Assembly (NCBI RefSeq): GCF_008630915.1
Contig: NZ_CP043909.1
Coordinates: 1,426,001 to 1,490,000 of the forward strand
Length of the DNA: 64,000 nucleotides
Origin: Acinetobacter suaedae
Lineage (GTDB): Bacteria; Pseudomonadota; Gammaproteobacteria; Pseudomonadales; Moraxellaceae
Reading direction: 5' to 3'
Position numbers and translations under genes: made by a program. Position 1 is the first letter of the stretch; each line of letters begins with the position of its first letter. A model generated the notes under the pieces. The model made no database searches. It saw only the letters and a list, made by a program, of their open reading frames with translations, and had not been told where the DNA came from. Shown one piece after another: positions 26,041-37,591 of the stretch.

Positions 26041-27606
26041 ATGTTAGATCAAAATATTAAAACTCAATTAAAAGCTTACTTAGAACGTTTAGAAAGTCCA
26101 ATCGAGTTGGTGGCTGCTTTAGATGATTCAGATAAAGCTGCGAAAGTAAAAGAACTCGTGACTGAAATTGCTGAACTGTCTGATCAAGTTACGGCGCGTT
26201 TTGACGGTTCAAACGCTCGCCGTCCGAGTTTTGGTGTTGCCAAAGCAGGTGAACAACCGCGTGTGTTCTTTGCGGGTTTACCAATGGGACATGAGTTTAC
26301 CTCTTTGATCTTGGCATTGTTACAAGTTTCAGGCTACGCACCTAAAGTTTATGATGAGGTTTTGAATCAGATCAAAGGCTTAAATCTTAAAGCAAACTTT
26401 GATGTGTTTATTTCATTGAGCTGCCATAACTGTCCAGATGTAGTTCAAGCCTTGAACTTGATTGCTATTTATAACCCAAATACCACGACCACCATGATTG
26501 ATGGTGCGTTCTTCCAAGATGAAGTGGAACAACGCAAAATCTTGGCCGTGCCAATGGTGTTCCAAGATGAGCAACATATCGGTCAAGGTCGCATGACTTT
26601 GGAAGAAATCATTGCCAAGTTAGATACTAACTCTGCGGAAAAAGATGCTGCGATGATCAATGCCAAAGATGCATTTGATGTCTTGGTAATTGGTGGTGGT
26701 CCTGCGGGTGCAACTGCGGCAATCTATGCGGCACGTAAAGGAATTAAAACAGGTATCGTGGCTGAACGCTTTGGTGGTCAGGTCATGGATACCATGGACA
26801 TTGAAAACTTTACCTCAGTGCAAAAGACCCAAGGTCCAAAGTTTGCGGCTGAAATGGAAGCACATGTCCGTGAGTATGATGTCGATATCATGAATCTTCA
26901 ACGTGTGAGCAAAGTGACTGGTGCAGATCAAACAGCAACGGGCTTGGTTGAGGTTGAACTGGAGAATGGTGCCAAACTAGAATCCAAAACTATTATTCTT
27001 TCAACTGGTGCACGTTGGAGAGAGATGAATGTACCGGGTGAAGCTGAATATCGTACCCGTGGTGTCGCTTATTGCCCACACTGTGATGGTCCATTGTTCA
27101 AAGGTAAACGTGTTGCTGTGATTGGTGGTGGTAACTCTGGTGTGGAAGCTGCGATTGATCTTGCTGGAATTGTTGAACATGTAACCTTGGTTGAGTTCGA
27201 TACCAAACTTCGAGCTGATCAAGTGTTACAAGATAAGTTAAACAGCTTATCCAATACGACGGTGATCATGAATGCATTGAGCACTGAAGTGCTTGGTGAT
27301 GGTTCACAAGTCACAGGCTTGAAGTATAAAGATCGTGCTACAGATCAAGAACATGTGGTTGAGCTTGCAGGGATCTTTGTTCAAATTGGTTTATTACCGA
27401 ATACAGATTTCTTGAAAGACAGCGCTGTTGAATTAAGCAATCGTGGTGAGATCATGGTGAATGATCGCAACGAAACCAATGTGAAAGGTGTCTTTGCTGC
27501 AGGAGACTGTACTACGGTACCTTATAAGCAAATCATCATTGCCACAGGTGAAGGCGCGAAAGCTTCGCTCTCTGCTTTTGATTATATGATTCGTTCTGGC
27601 GTTTAA
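26041..27606 (+). CDS. ahpF: Alkyl hydroperoxide reductase subunit F
   Basis: NADH-dependent flavoprotein that re-reduces AhpC, removing organic peroxides and hydrogen peroxide; cytosolic. The 521-residue protein has the N-terminal tandem thioredoxin-fold domain with the redox pair C128-HN-C131. It also has the FAD-binding [17 protein letters not shown] and the thioredoxin-reductase-type disulfide C345-PH-C348 followed by [16 protein letters not shown], the NADH-binding Rossmann. I start at ATG 26041 behind GGAG. ahpC is not adjacent. The upstream 120 bases are AT-rich and hold the promoter. Confidence 0.96.
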   Translation: MLDQNIKTQLKAYLERLESPIELVAALDDSDKAAKVKELVTEIAELSDQVTARFDGSNARRPSFGVAKAGEQPRVFFAGLPMGHEFTSLILALLQVSGYAPKVYDEVLNQIKGLNLKANFDVFISLSCHNCPDVVQALNLIAIYNPNTTTTMIDGAFFQDEVEQRKILAVPMVFQDEQHIGQGRMTLEEIIAKLDTNSAEKDAAMINAKDAFDVLVIGGGPAGATAAIYAARKGIKTGIVAERFGGQVMDTMDIENFTSVQKTQGPKFAAEMEAHVREYDVDIMNLQRVSKVTGADQTATGLVEVELENGAKLESKTIILSTGARWREMNVPGEAEYRTRGVAYCPHCDGPLFKGKRVAVIGGGNSGVEAAIDLAGIVEHVTLVEFDTKLRADQVLQDKLNSLSNTTVIMNALSTEVLGDGSQVTGLKYKDRATDQEHVVELAGIFVQIGLLPNTDFLKDSAVELSNRGEIMVNDRNETNVKGVFAAGDCTTVPYKQIIIATGEGAKASLSAFDYMIRSGV

Positions 27607-27618
27607 TAAATTAGAATC

Positions 27619-27650
27619 AAAAAAGCCCAAACTTTAGTTTGGGCTTTTTT
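27619..27650. terminator. Bidirectional terminator between ahpF and the convergent lipoprotein hydrolase gene
   Basis: GCCCAAAC and GTTTGGGC arms, loop TTTA, flanked by A-run and T-run. Confidence 0.9.
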
Positions 27651-27652
27651 AT

Positions 27653-29668
27653 TTATTGCTTATACAAGCCATGATCAACAAGATGCTGACGAAGGATTCG
27701 ACGTAACTCAAGTATTGCTTCAGGCGTTTCTTGAATAGAATGTCCGCCATGCAAAACTTTTTCTGAAACTGCTCCATCTAAGTGAGCACTTTTATATGGG
27801 ACGATTCCGTCTGTGATGACATTTGGATCATCACTTTTAGTAATGTTGCCTAAAATAGAGTGGAACACTAGACCTTTTTCAGGTGGAACATCGGCAGTTA
27901 ACTCCATAAATTTCGATTTTTTACTTAAATCACTAGGCCCATTTTGGATGACATCATTAGTCAGTGTTTTCACAAAATCTTTAAGATCCATATCATCACT
28001 GGTAAGTGTGTCTGCTAAAGTTGTGAGAAAAGTTGCAGGTAAACGGATAATTTTCCGCGCAGCTAAGGTAAACCAACGGTCAGCATAATCAGTTCCACGA
28101 TGGGGTGACGCTAAGAAAACAGCTCGATTAAAGTTATGAATTGGTTTCATCTTTAATCGCTCACTAATAACTGGATGCTTTCTGAGCTGGGCTTGCTGAC
28201 GGCTGGTCATCATTGCTAAAGCTTGTTTCGATAGATCTACATCGCTTACCAGTAAACGGCTAATAATACCGCCCATACTATGACCAATTAAAACAGCATC
28301 TTTTGCAGCAGCATCTCTAGGATTCAATGATGAAAAAGCCTGTTGTAATAATGCATAGGTCTGAAAGCGACTTTCTAAGATAGGCATATTGGTTGAATAG
28401 AAAACTTGCCATACTTGATAGTTTTCACGCAAAACTGGATCGCCCATAATATCGTTGGTAACCGCAATCCATGCTTCAGGACTGCTCGCCAAACCATGTA
28501 TTAATACGATAACTTTTTTATTCGGATTATAAGGTTCCAACATATAAAGATGTGGCATGGTGAGATGCTGGTCACGGTCAATCAACGAAAGATAAGCAGC
28601 TGCACCTAGATTGTTTTCTGCTAACCATAGACCATAAGGCGCAGAAAAGTTTGCGGCAAGTGAGTATGCTTTTCCTGCGATATTTACCCTTTCAGTGTTG
28701 TAAGGATCATAAACTTTAATTTCAAAATTTGGATTATTTAAAACATCTTCCACGCTGGCAGTTGCTTGTTTAGGTTGAGCAATGATTGTCGCTGCCAAAT
28801 AACGTGCTTTATGAATATTTGGGTTGGTGCCATTTGGATATTTATAATTCAGAGGATCAAGAATATATTTATTTTCCCCACGATTGGCTTCTGAGGACGG
28901 GAAGACCGCCACAAAATCAGAACCAAAACCATCTCTGCGGTTAATGGCTCTTAACCCTGAAAAATTCATATTATAGCTAGAAACAAATTGTTCAAGCTGT
29001 TGAACATTTTGCAGGCGTTGATAAGATTCGATATCGATCGTATAGATACTTTTACCAATTTTAATTGTTGGGGTAATGGTTTTAGATGGATTTCTAAGGC
29101 TATGTACATTCACCAATTTGGTTAGTGCTTGATTGTAGAAATCTCGAATTTGAACTTGTCTGTTATCAAAAATACGCTCTTGTGGTTGGCGATGTGTCTT
29201 AAATAAATAGGCATAACTATAGCGAATACTTTTATCTAACGAATCAAGTTCAAGATCCAAACACTGCTCATATTTTTGTTGGCTGATTTTTCGTTCATCT
29301 TCATTGCGGTGTTTATTGAGTTTGCTAATTTTACATTCTGATGAATCAGATAATGCCAAGGCTTTAGCTAAATATATTTCACTTGCAGTTGATAAGAGTT
29401 GCTCATCTAAAATTTGAGGAATTTTATGTAAGTCAGCTACACATTCATTTGGCGTGTTTACACATATTTTCGCTTCTTTTCCTGACATTGAGAGGACGTT
29501 TAAGCTAGCCTCACTCAATTTTTTATGCGTCAGAATACTATTACGTTCATTGGCGATTGTTACATTTATTGCTTGTTGTTTTAGACTAACGACCTGACAA
29601 CCACTGATCATGATTGCACTAAATAGACTAACAACAAATAAAGATTTATTCGGGGTAAATGCAAACAT
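27653..29668 (-). CDS. Lipoprotein with alpha/beta-hydrolase (lipase-like) domain
   Basis: A 671-residue envelope protein with a lipoprotein signal (MFAFTPNKSLFVVSLFSAIM then lipobox ISGC, Cys near residue 24). A helical N-terminal region of about 350 residues of unknown fold precedes an alpha/beta-hydrolase domain. That domain shows the oxyanion segment VIVLIHGLASSPEAW-type motif (VLIHGLASSP) and the nucleophile elbow GHSMGG with Ser464. Later it shows an ASPHRGTDYADRWF segment and a C-terminal HGGHSIQETPEA that could supply the catalytic His. An esterase/lipase acting at the cell surface or in the periplasm is likely; substrate unknown. The large N-terminal region is absent from ordinary lipases. 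The next gene upstream is another lipoprotein, separated by a terminator. Confidence 0.85.
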   Translation of the reverse strand: MFAFTPNKSLFVVSLFSAIMISGCQVVSLKQQAINVTIANERNSILTHKKLSEASLNVLSMSGKEAKICVNTPNECVADLHKIPQILDEQLLSTASEIYLAKALALSDSSECKISKLNKHRNEDERKISQQKYEQCLDLELDSLDKSIRYSYAYLFKTHRQPQERIFDNRQVQIRDFYNQALTKLVNVHSLRNPSKTITPTIKIGKSIYTIDIESYQRLQNVQQLEQFVSSYNMNFSGLRAINRRDGFGSDFVAVFPSSEANRGENKYILDPLNYKYPNGTNPNIHKARYLAATIIAQPKQATASVEDVLNNPNFEIKVYDPYNTERVNIAGKAYSLAANFSAPYGLWLAENNLGAAAYLSLIDRDQHLTMPHLYMLEPYNPNKKVIVLIHGLASSPEAWIAVTNDIMGDPVLRENYQVWQVFYSTNMPILESRFQTYALLQQAFSSLNPRDAAAKDAVLIGHSMGGIISRLLVSDVDLSKQALAMMTSRQQAQLRKHPVISERLKMKPIHNFNRAVFLASPHRGTDYADRWFTLAARKIIRLPATFLTTLADTLTSDDMDLKDFVKTLTNDVIQNGPSDLSKKSKFMELTADVPPEKGLVFHSILGNITKSDDPNVITDGIVPYKSAHLDGAVSEKVLHGGHSIQETPEAILELRRILRQHLVDHGLYKQ

Positions 29669-29735
29669 GATGGATGAGCACAGTAGGCTTATTTGATGCT
29701 ATTTATAATACGAAAAAATAATGTTTTTTCAATGT

Positions 29736-29769
29736 AAAAAAAATAGACTGCTCAGGGCAGTCTATTTTT
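29736..29769 (-). terminator. Terminator downstream of the 299-residue lipoprotein gene
   Basis: AATAGACTGC and GCAGTCTATT arms with a short loop; on the minus strand it is followed by a T-run, and the plus strand also has T residues. Confidence 0.8.
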
Positions 29770-29782
29770 AGAAATATGAAAA

Positions 29783-30682
29783 TTAATTCATCACTTGCCA
29801 TACGTTCCAGCGTTTGCCAGATTCAATTTCACTAATCAAACGATCTGCAACCTCAGCTTCATCAGGGAACTTAATCTTATAGTTCTTTAATGTTTGAATT
29901 GCATTTTTCTTTTGTTCTAACCATAAATAGTTATTTACAGCAGAAAGATACGCTTCTTGAACGCCACCTTTAATCGCTTTATCTAGATAAGGGATTGCTT
30001 CACGTTGACCACCACCTTCAGATAAGCCAAATCCAAACCAAAAGTTTGTTTCAGGGTCATTTGGACTCATCGCAAGAATACGTTGAGCATAGTTCAATGA
30101 CTTAGAGGTATATGATGTACCTAGATCAAGGTTACGTGCCATAACACTCGCTTTAAATGCACGAGACAGTACGTCAAATGATGCATTTGGTTTTTCTGCT
30201 AAAGCATCAAGTTTTTGAGTGATTTCTTTTAGCTTAGTTTCATAACCTTTACGTTCTTGACGTTCAGTGAAACGAGGTGGGTAGTGACGTGCCTTACCTT
30301 CTACTAATTGTAAGAAATCATCAATCTCGGTGACATCAACTTCATTTTCACCAGCAAGTACAGCATATTTGACATTGCGTTGTTTGCTATCAATGGTTGG
30401 AATAATAATTTTGTTAACATCCAAAGTCATCGATTTTGATGGATCATTTTGTAGTGATACGGCCATTTTCGTGACTGGCTGTGCAGCAGCCTCTTTGATG
30501 GCAACTTCAAAACTTGGAGGTGCATCATATCGAATTGGATTTAACGCATAGAATGCTGGAGTAGGATCAGGTTCTTTAAATACAAACGGCTCAGCAACAT
30601 TTTCTTTTTTTGTTGGAGCTATACCACAAGCCGTTAAAAAAGAAGTTGAAAGTACAAGTAATGCCAAAGGCTTAAAATTCAT
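29783..30682 (-). CDS. TPR-like lipoprotein of unknown function
   Basis: A 299-residue lipoprotein: signal peptide and lipobox LTAC put the lipidated Cys at residue 19. The mature N-terminal 130 residues are Pro-rich and non-repetitive. From about 185 onwards there are helical pairs resembling tetratricopeptide repeats (SLNYAQRILAMSPNDPETNFWFGFGLSEGG then REAIPYLDKAIKGGVQEAYLSAV, cited in part). It is probably an outer-membrane or periplasmic scaffold protein. It lies between the hydrolase lipoprotein gene and cysE, with terminators on one side. No specific function can be assigned. Confidence 0.78.
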   Translation of the reverse strand: MNFKPLALLVLSTSFLTACGIAPTKKENVAEPFVFKEPDPTPAFYALNPIRYDAPPSFEVAIKEAAAQPVTKMAVSLQNDPSKSMTLDVNKIIIPTIDSKQRNVKYAVLAGENEVDVTEIDDFLQLVEGKARHYPPRFTERQERKGYETKLKEITQKLDALAEKPNASFDVLSRAFKASVMARNLDLGTSYTSKSLNYAQRILAMSPNDPETNFWFGFGLSEGGGQREAIPYLDKAIKGGVQEAYLSAVNNYLWLEQKKNAIQTLKNYKIKFPDEAEVADRLISEIESGKRWNVWQVMN

Positions 30683-30786
30683 GATCTACATCCATTAATT
30701 TTAGTAAGATGATAAAGGGATTGGTTCCGCTAGTCTAGAAAAAGCGAAACCAACTTGCAATGTAGGAGATGTTATATTTTTTTAAC

Positions 30787-31608
30787 TCATTCGGTTTTTG
30801 ACGTTGTACTCTGCGCTTCACATTCACGGCGTACTTCCTCAATGATTTTTAACTCTTCTTTACTATAAGGTTGAGTCTTAGAGTTTTGACCATTAAACGT
30901 TGGATCGAGTAATGATAATCTTTGGCACAGTGTATTCATACGCTTCTCATTCTTTTGCATGCGATCGAGTAATACACGAATACCTTCTAGAATCGGGTCG
31001 GATTGATCTTCTGTCGTTGCATAAGGTTCAAAACCAATACTTTCTGCGTAATCACGGCGTAAGGCTTCTTGTTCCGTTTGCTCTTTGGTGTTTTGTTGTT
31101 TAAAGATGTATCGCGCAGGGCTGCCCACCGCAGTAACGCCTGCTGGAACTTCCTTGGTAACAACGGCATTTGAACCGACCTTTGCGCCTTTATGAACGGT
31201 GAAGGGTCCTAGAATCTTTGCGCCAGCACCAACCACCACACCATCTTCTAATGTTGGATGACGTTTACCTTTATTCCATGTGGTGCCACCTAATGTAACA
31301 CCATGATATAGGGTGACGTCATTACCAATTTCAGCTGTTTCACCAATCACGACACCCATACCATGGTCAATGAAAAAACGCTTACCAATTTTTGCACCAG
31401 GGTGAATTTCAATACCAGTGGCAAAGCGACTAAAAGAAGAGAGCAAACGAGCAGTCCCTTTAAAATCTTTCTTCCAAAGCTCATGTGCCATACGATGCAT
31501 GATTAATGCATGAATACCAGGGTAAGTGGTCAAGACTTCAAGTGTATTACGTGCCGCAGGATCACGTGCAAATACAGCCTCAATATCTTCTTTAAGCTGT
31601 CTAATCAT
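30787..31608 (-). CDS. cysE: Serine O-acetyltransferase
   Basis: Acetylates L-serine from acetyl-CoA, giving O-acetylserine for cysteine synthesis. The 273-residue cytosolic protein has the N-terminal helical domain ([20 protein letters not shown]). It is followed by the left-handed beta-helix of hexapeptide repeats with the catalytic region [27 protein letters not shown] and the [10 protein letters not shown] and [13 protein letters not shown] signatures. It is the shorter N-terminal type (EpsC-like) with a charged C-terminal tail of some 80 residues, longer than in most relatives. Its start overlaps the trmJ stop by four bases (ATGA). Confidence 0.93.
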   Translation of the reverse strand: MIRQLKEDIEAVFARDPAARNTLEVLTTYPGIHALIMHRMAHELWKKDFKGTARLLSSFSRFATGIEIHPGAKIGKRFFIDHGMGVVIGETAEIGNDVTLYHGVTLGGTTWNKGKRHPTLEDGVVVGAGAKILGPFTVHKGAKVGSNAVVTKEVPAGVTAVGSPARYIFKQQNTKEQTEQEALRRDYAESIGFEPYATTEDQSDPILEGIRVLLDRMQKNEKRMNTLCQRLSLLDPTFNGQNSKTQPYSKEELKIIEEVRRECEAQSTTSKTE

Positions 31609-32438
31609 TTATGATCCTCCGATTGAGATTTTTTCCATGAACCATTTGCTAAAGACTGTACACGACTAAAAACACCGCGTAATAAGTGATATTCCATACG
31701 ATCTAATTGTATCCTTCCGAATAAACGACGCAAGCGTAAAGGGAGTAAACGGGGATTATCAGGATCTAAAAACTCAATTTCAGTCAACATTTTCTCAAAA
31801 TGAGGATAAAACTCTTCCATTTGTTGTTGTGTCACCAATGGCTCGTCCCATTGCATACTTTGTTGCTGTTTAAGTTGCATCTGATCATCTGATGTTTTTG
31901 TCAATGGGCAAGACTGCTCTAATGCAGCCATTCTTAATTCATAGCATACAATTTGAATGGCTTGCGCGACATTTAACACACCGTATTCAGGATTTACTGG
32001 GATTGTTAGATGATAATTGGCGAGAGCCAGCTCTTCATTGGTTAAACCACGATCTTCGCGTCCAAATACAATCGCAATATTTTGTTGTAGGGTAGTAGCT
32101 TGAATAGCTTCTTTTGCTGCTGGTCGTACATCTAATAATGGCCATGGAATGGTTCGGCTACGTGCACTGGTTCCAAAGACGAGATGACAATCTTGAATTG
32201 CTTGCTCGAGTGTTTCTACAATGTCGATGTGCTCAATTAGATCTTGTGCGCCTGCAGCTAAAGCATCAATATCAGGATGGGGATATGTTTTAGGTGCAAC
32301 CAAGACCAATTTGGACAATCCCATGGTTTTCATTGCACGTAAAGCACTACCAATATTTGCTGGAAGTGTTGTATTGACCATTACGATACGTACATGATCC
32401 AAGGATTTGGTCACATTATTTTGCTCAAATTGATTCAT
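31605..32438 (-). CDS. trmJ: tRNA (cytidine/uridine-2'-O-)-methyltransferase TrmJ
   Basis: SPOUT-class methyltransferase that 2'-O-methylates position 32 in the anticodon loop of several tRNAs. The 277-residue protein has the opening [24 protein letters not shown] typical of TrmJ, with the Asn/Arg of motif 1. It also has the knot motifs [17 protein letters not shown] and [23 protein letters not shown]. The C-terminal 90 residues form the family's helical extension. It is translationally coupled to cysE downstream and follows dnaE by 13 bases, so dnaE-trmJ-cysE may be one transcript. Confidence 0.93.
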   Translation of the reverse strand: MNQFEQNNVTKSLDHVRIVMVNTTLPANIGSALRAMKTMGLSKLVLVAPKTYPHPDIDALAAGAQDLIEHIDIVETLEQAIQDCHLVFGTSARSRTIPWPLLDVRPAAKEAIQATTLQQNIAIVFGREDRGLTNEELALANYHLTIPVNPEYGVLNVAQAIQIVCYELRMAALEQSCPLTKTSDDQMQLKQQQSMQWDEPLVTQQQMEEFYPHFEKMLTEIEFLDPDNPRLLPLRLRRLFGRIQLDRMEYHLLRGVFSRVQSLANGSWKKSQSEDHK

Positions 32439-32451
32439 ATATCATCCAAAT

Positions 32452-35400
32452 TTAAGAATATTGAGAAACTTCGGCTTGATAAAGATCCAAAGCTTCATCC
32501 ATAGACATATTTTCGGGCGGTGGTGTGACAACACTTATTTTAGGTGTTTCAAGTACTTTAGCTGCTTTTGACTTCACCTGGTATTCGATGAAAATTGCAT
32601 CTTTGCCAAAATAATCACGCAATTTAGCCAGTAATTCGTCTAGGGGGGCAACTTTCCATTGTGGGCCTAGATGTAATTCCGCACTTGCAAAGTTTTGTTC
32701 AATTTGTAGTTGTAAGCCAATATGTTGACACATATCAACATTACAGTACGGTAACAGAATCATTTGTAAATCTTTTGCTAAAGATTTGGTCATTAAATCA
32801 GAGCTTAATTGAATTTGAATGCTTTGAGCACGTTTTTGGCGAATTTCATTTAAGCTAAATGCTTTGCTTAAACGTGCCATTGGGCGATCAAAGCCTTCAC
32901 GCTCATAAATTTCACCTTCCACTACAACGACTTGTTCAAGTTTGACGACCTCTTTATAACGTTGGAAGCGCTCGTGATTACAGCTAATTTCTACACGCGC
33001 AGTACCATCATCTAAGGTGATCATAATGCGGTTAGGAAAGTTGGCAATATCAACGACCAAACCTGCAAAAACAGTTGTTACTCCGCGACGAGTTGGTGTC
33101 AATTCATTCAGTTTTGCTGGAATAAAGGCTTTTAATTCTGGACGATAAACATCAATCGGATGCCCTGTTAAATACAGTCCAAGCGTATCTTTTTCGCCCT
33201 TTAAACGGACTTCATCTGACCATGGCTTCACAGGTTTGGCTGGTTTTCGTTGAACTTCTTCAACTTCACCAAATAGATCCATAATTCCTGTTTCTCGATT
33301 ACTACGCGCTTGTTCAGCAGCTTGTACTGCTTCAGGCAGTTGAGCCATCAAGCTAGAACGTTCGATGCCGAGACAATCTAACGCACCAGCACGGATAAGT
33401 GCCTCTAAGGTACGTTTGTTAATCTTTTTTAGGTCAATACGATGACAGAAATCGAATAAGTCTTTATATGGACCTTCTTTAATGCGTGAGTCGATCACAG
33501 ACTGCATTGCCTGTTCGCCAACACCTTTAATCGCACCTAAACCGTAGACAATGGTACGTTCATCACTGGCATGGAAATGATATAAAGACATATTCACTGA
33601 AGGAGGAAGTACTTCTAGCTTATTGTTACGGCAGTCATCAATTAGGAACACGATACTGTCAGTGTTCTGCATTTCTGATGATAAAACAGCTGCCATAAAC
33701 TCAGCAGGGTAATGCGCTTTTAACCAAGCAGTATGATAAGCAACGAGGGCATATGCCGCGGCATGTGATTTGTTAAAACCATAACCCGCGAATTTCTCCA
33801 TATAGTCAAAGATATGGTTGGCTGTTGCCTCATCAATGTCTTTTTCGGCAGCACCTTTAATAAAGATTTGGCGTTGCTTTACCATTTCCTCAGGTTTCTT
33901 TTTACCCATTGCACGACGAAGTAAGTCAGCGCCGCCTAAGGTATAACCAGCACAGAACTGTGCTGCTTGCATAACCTGTTCTTGGTAAACCATGATGCCA
34001 TATGTCGGCTCTAAAACACTTTCAAGTAATGGATGTAAATACTCAAATTCACCACCGTGCATACGATGAATAAAGTCTGGAATTAGATCCATTGGACCTG
34101 GACGATATAAAGAAACGAAGGCAATAATTTCTTCAAATTTACTTGGTCTTGCTTCTTTAAGCATTTTTTTCATGCCGACGGATTCAAACTGGAATACCGC
34201 GGTCGTATTTGCTTCAGCAAAGACTAAGTAGGCATCTTTATCGTCTAAAGGGACATTTGCAATTTCGAGTGGAGTTTCAGATTTGATTCGTTTATTAATA
34301 TTTTGAACGGCATCCTCGATCACAGTGAGGTTCCGTAAACCCAAGAAGTCAAATTTGACGAGTCCTGCTGCCTCGACATCATCCTTGTCATATTGCGCTA
34401 CACGGTTGGTACCATCTGGATCGCACAACACCGCAGAGTAATCGGTAATTTTTCCGGGAGCGATAACTACACCACCCGCGTGTTTACCTGTATTTCGTGT
34501 GATACCTTCAAGTTTAAGCGCCATTTCCCAGATTTCAGCCGCATCATCATTGTCTGGGTTAGATGGGTTGGTGACGATATCTTTAAGTTGCGGCTCCATA
34601 TCAATTGCAGTCGCCAGATCAACGCCAAGTGGTTTGGTTGGCACCATTTTTGAGATACGATCTGCAAGTCCATATGATTTACCCAAGACTCGTGCAACAT
34701 CACGGATAGCACCTTTTGCAGCCATGGTTCCAAAGGTAGCAATCTGTGAAACGGCTTGACGACCATAGTTCTGAGCAACATATTCGATTACGCGATCTCG
34801 GCCTGCAATACAAAAGTCGACATCGAAGTCGGGCATTGAAACACGTTCTGGGTTTAAGAAACGTTCAAAGAGTAGATCATATCGGAGTGGGTCGAGGTCG
34901 GTAATTTTCAAACTATACGCGACTAGTGAACCTGCACCAGAACCACGTCCTGGTCCAACGGGTACGCCATTGTTTTTTGCCCATTGAATGAAGTCCATGA
35001 CAATGAGGAAGTAGCCTGGGAAACCCATTTTTAAGATGATATCAACTTCATATTTGATTCGTTCATCATAGGGTTTGCGAATATCTTCCCAATCCTCATC
35101 ACGCTCTGATATTGGATAAAGGTGGTTTAAGCGCTCCTCTAAACCTTGACGAGACAGATGCTCAAAATAGGTATCAATAGTATAGCCATCAGGGATAGGG
35201 AAGTCTGGTAAGAAATAGGTTCCGAGTTGTAGCGCCACATTGCATCGCTGTGCGACGTAATATGTATTTTCAATTGCACTTGGAATATCTGAGAATAGCT
35301 CAGACATTTGCTGTCCAGTTTTGAAATATTGTTCAGGACTATAGTTTTTGGGGCGTTTACTGTCACCGAGTACATAACCATCAGCAATGCAAACACGGGC

Positions 35401-36015
35401 TTCATGTGCGTAAAAGTCGTCTTTTTCAATAAAATGAATATCATTATGCGCAACGACACCAATTTGGTATTTTGCGGCGAGTTTGACTGCTTCTTGTATA
35501 AAGTCTTCTTCACCCGCGCGTTCGGTACGTGTTAATGCTAGATAAACACGGTTACCAAATTTTTCTATCCATGCTTCTAATAAAGGTTCAGCTTTTTGTG
35601 GGTTTGAAGAGCAGAGCATTTTACCCACATCACTGTGTTGCCCAAGCAAGATAATCAAGTCTTCAGATTGTTCGAGTACCCATTCTTTTTGAACGCAGGG
35701 GATACTGAGTTGTTGCCCTTCGATGAAACCTCGGGACACAATTTCAGTCAAGTTTCTCCAACCTGTATTGCTCATCGCTAATAGTGTAGCGCGATGTTCT
35801 GCATCATTGAGTCGAATGACACTGCCTAAAATCGGTTTAATTCCTTTCTTAAGGCATGCTTCATAAAACTTCACTGCTGCATGTAAGTTTGACAGGTCAG
35901 TTAGTGCCAGAGCTGGCATTTCATCTTGTACAGCAGCCTTGACCAAATCGGGTATGCGAACAATCGACTCTGTAATCGAAAACTCTGTATGAATACCAAG
36001 ATGAACAAACTGCAT
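32452..36015 (-). CDS. dnaE: DNA polymerase III subunit alpha
   Basis: Replicative polymerase catalytic subunit, 1187 residues. In order: the N-terminal PHP domain (FVHLGIHTEFSITES), the C-family palm with the PDFDVDFC catalytic aspartates preceded by GPGRGSGAGSLVAYSL, the thumb/fingers (YRPGPMDLIP and GGADLLRRAMGKKKPEEM), the helix-hairpin-helix and OB domains, and the C-terminal tau-binding region. The Gly-Arg-Gly-Ser-Gly motif and three-Asp pattern are intact. It is on the minus strand and followed closely by trmJ. The region between it and the asparaginase gene holds its promoter. Confidence 0.97.
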   Translation of the reverse strand: MQFVHLGIHTEFSITESIVRIPDLVKAAVQDEMPALALTDLSNLHAAVKFYEACLKKGIKPILGSVIRLNDAEHRATLLAMSNTGWRNLTEIVSRGFIEGQQLSIPCVQKEWVLEQSEDLIILLGQHSDVGKMLCSSNPQKAEPLLEAWIEKFGNRVYLALTRTERAGEEDFIQEAVKLAAKYQIGVVAHNDIHFIEKDDFYAHEARVCIADGYVLGDSKRPKNYSPEQYFKTGQQMSELFSDIPSAIENTYYVAQRCNVALQLGTYFLPDFPIPDGYTIDTYFEHLSRQGLEERLNHLYPISERDEDWEDIRKPYDERIKYEVDIILKMGFPGYFLIVMDFIQWAKNNGVPVGPGRGSGAGSLVAYSLKITDLDPLRYDLLFERFLNPERVSMPDFDVDFCIAGRDRVIEYVAQNYGRQAVSQIATFGTMAAKGAIRDVARVLGKSYGLADRISKMVPTKPLGVDLATAIDMEPQLKDIVTNPSNPDNDDAAEIWEMALKLEGITRNTGKHAGGVVIAPGKITDYSAVLCDPDGTNRVAQYDKDDVEAAGLVKFDFLGLRNLTVIEDAVQNINKRIKSETPLEIANVPLDDKDAYLVFAEANTTAVFQFESVGMKKMLKEARPSKFEEIIAFVSLYRPGPMDLIPDFIHRMHGGEFEYLHPLLESVLEPTYGIMVYQEQVMQAAQFCAGYTLGGADLLRRAMGKKKPEEMVKQRQIFIKGAAEKDIDEATANHIFDYMEKFAGYGFNKSHAAAYALVAYHTAWLKAHYPAEFMAAVLSSEMQNTDSIVFLIDDCRNNKLEVLPPSVNMSLYHFHASDERTIVYGLGAIKGVGEQAMQSVIDSRIKEGPYKDLFDFCHRIDLKKINKRTLEALIRAGALDCLGIERSSLMAQLPEAVQAAEQARSNRETGIMDLFGEVEEVQRKPAKPVKPWSDEVRLKGEKDTLGLYLTGHPIDVYRPELKAFIPAKLNELTPTRRGVTTVFAGLVVDIANFPNRIMITLDDGTARVEISCNHERFQRYKEVVKLEQVVVVEGEIYEREGFDRPMARLSKAFSLNEIRQKRAQSIQIQLSSDLMTKSLAKDLQMILLPYCNVDMCQHIGLQLQIEQNFASAELHLGPQWKVAPLDELLAKLRDYFGKDAIFIEYQVKSKAAKVLETPKISVVTPPPENMSMDEALDLYQAEVSQYS

Positions 36016-36127
36016 AGATCTATCCTTAACGCGACCGCCGATTATTCTAACATGCTCTGTCTATGGCTGTTGTCTAATATTTTTGCAATAAGATCATATC
36101 TGCTTTGTATTCGACTCAGAAACTAAA

Positions 36128-36166
36128 AAACCGATGTATATGCGATTTGATCATATACATCGGTTT
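36128..36166 (-). terminator. Terminator of the asparaginase gene
   Basis: Fifteen-base arms AAACCGATGTATATG and CATATACATCGGTTT around a nine-base loop; on the minus strand a T-run follows. It lies 20 bases after the stop. Confidence 0.85.
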
Positions 36167-36184
36167 AAGTGCTATGGACGTAAA

Positions 36185-37591
<1,407 letters not shown>

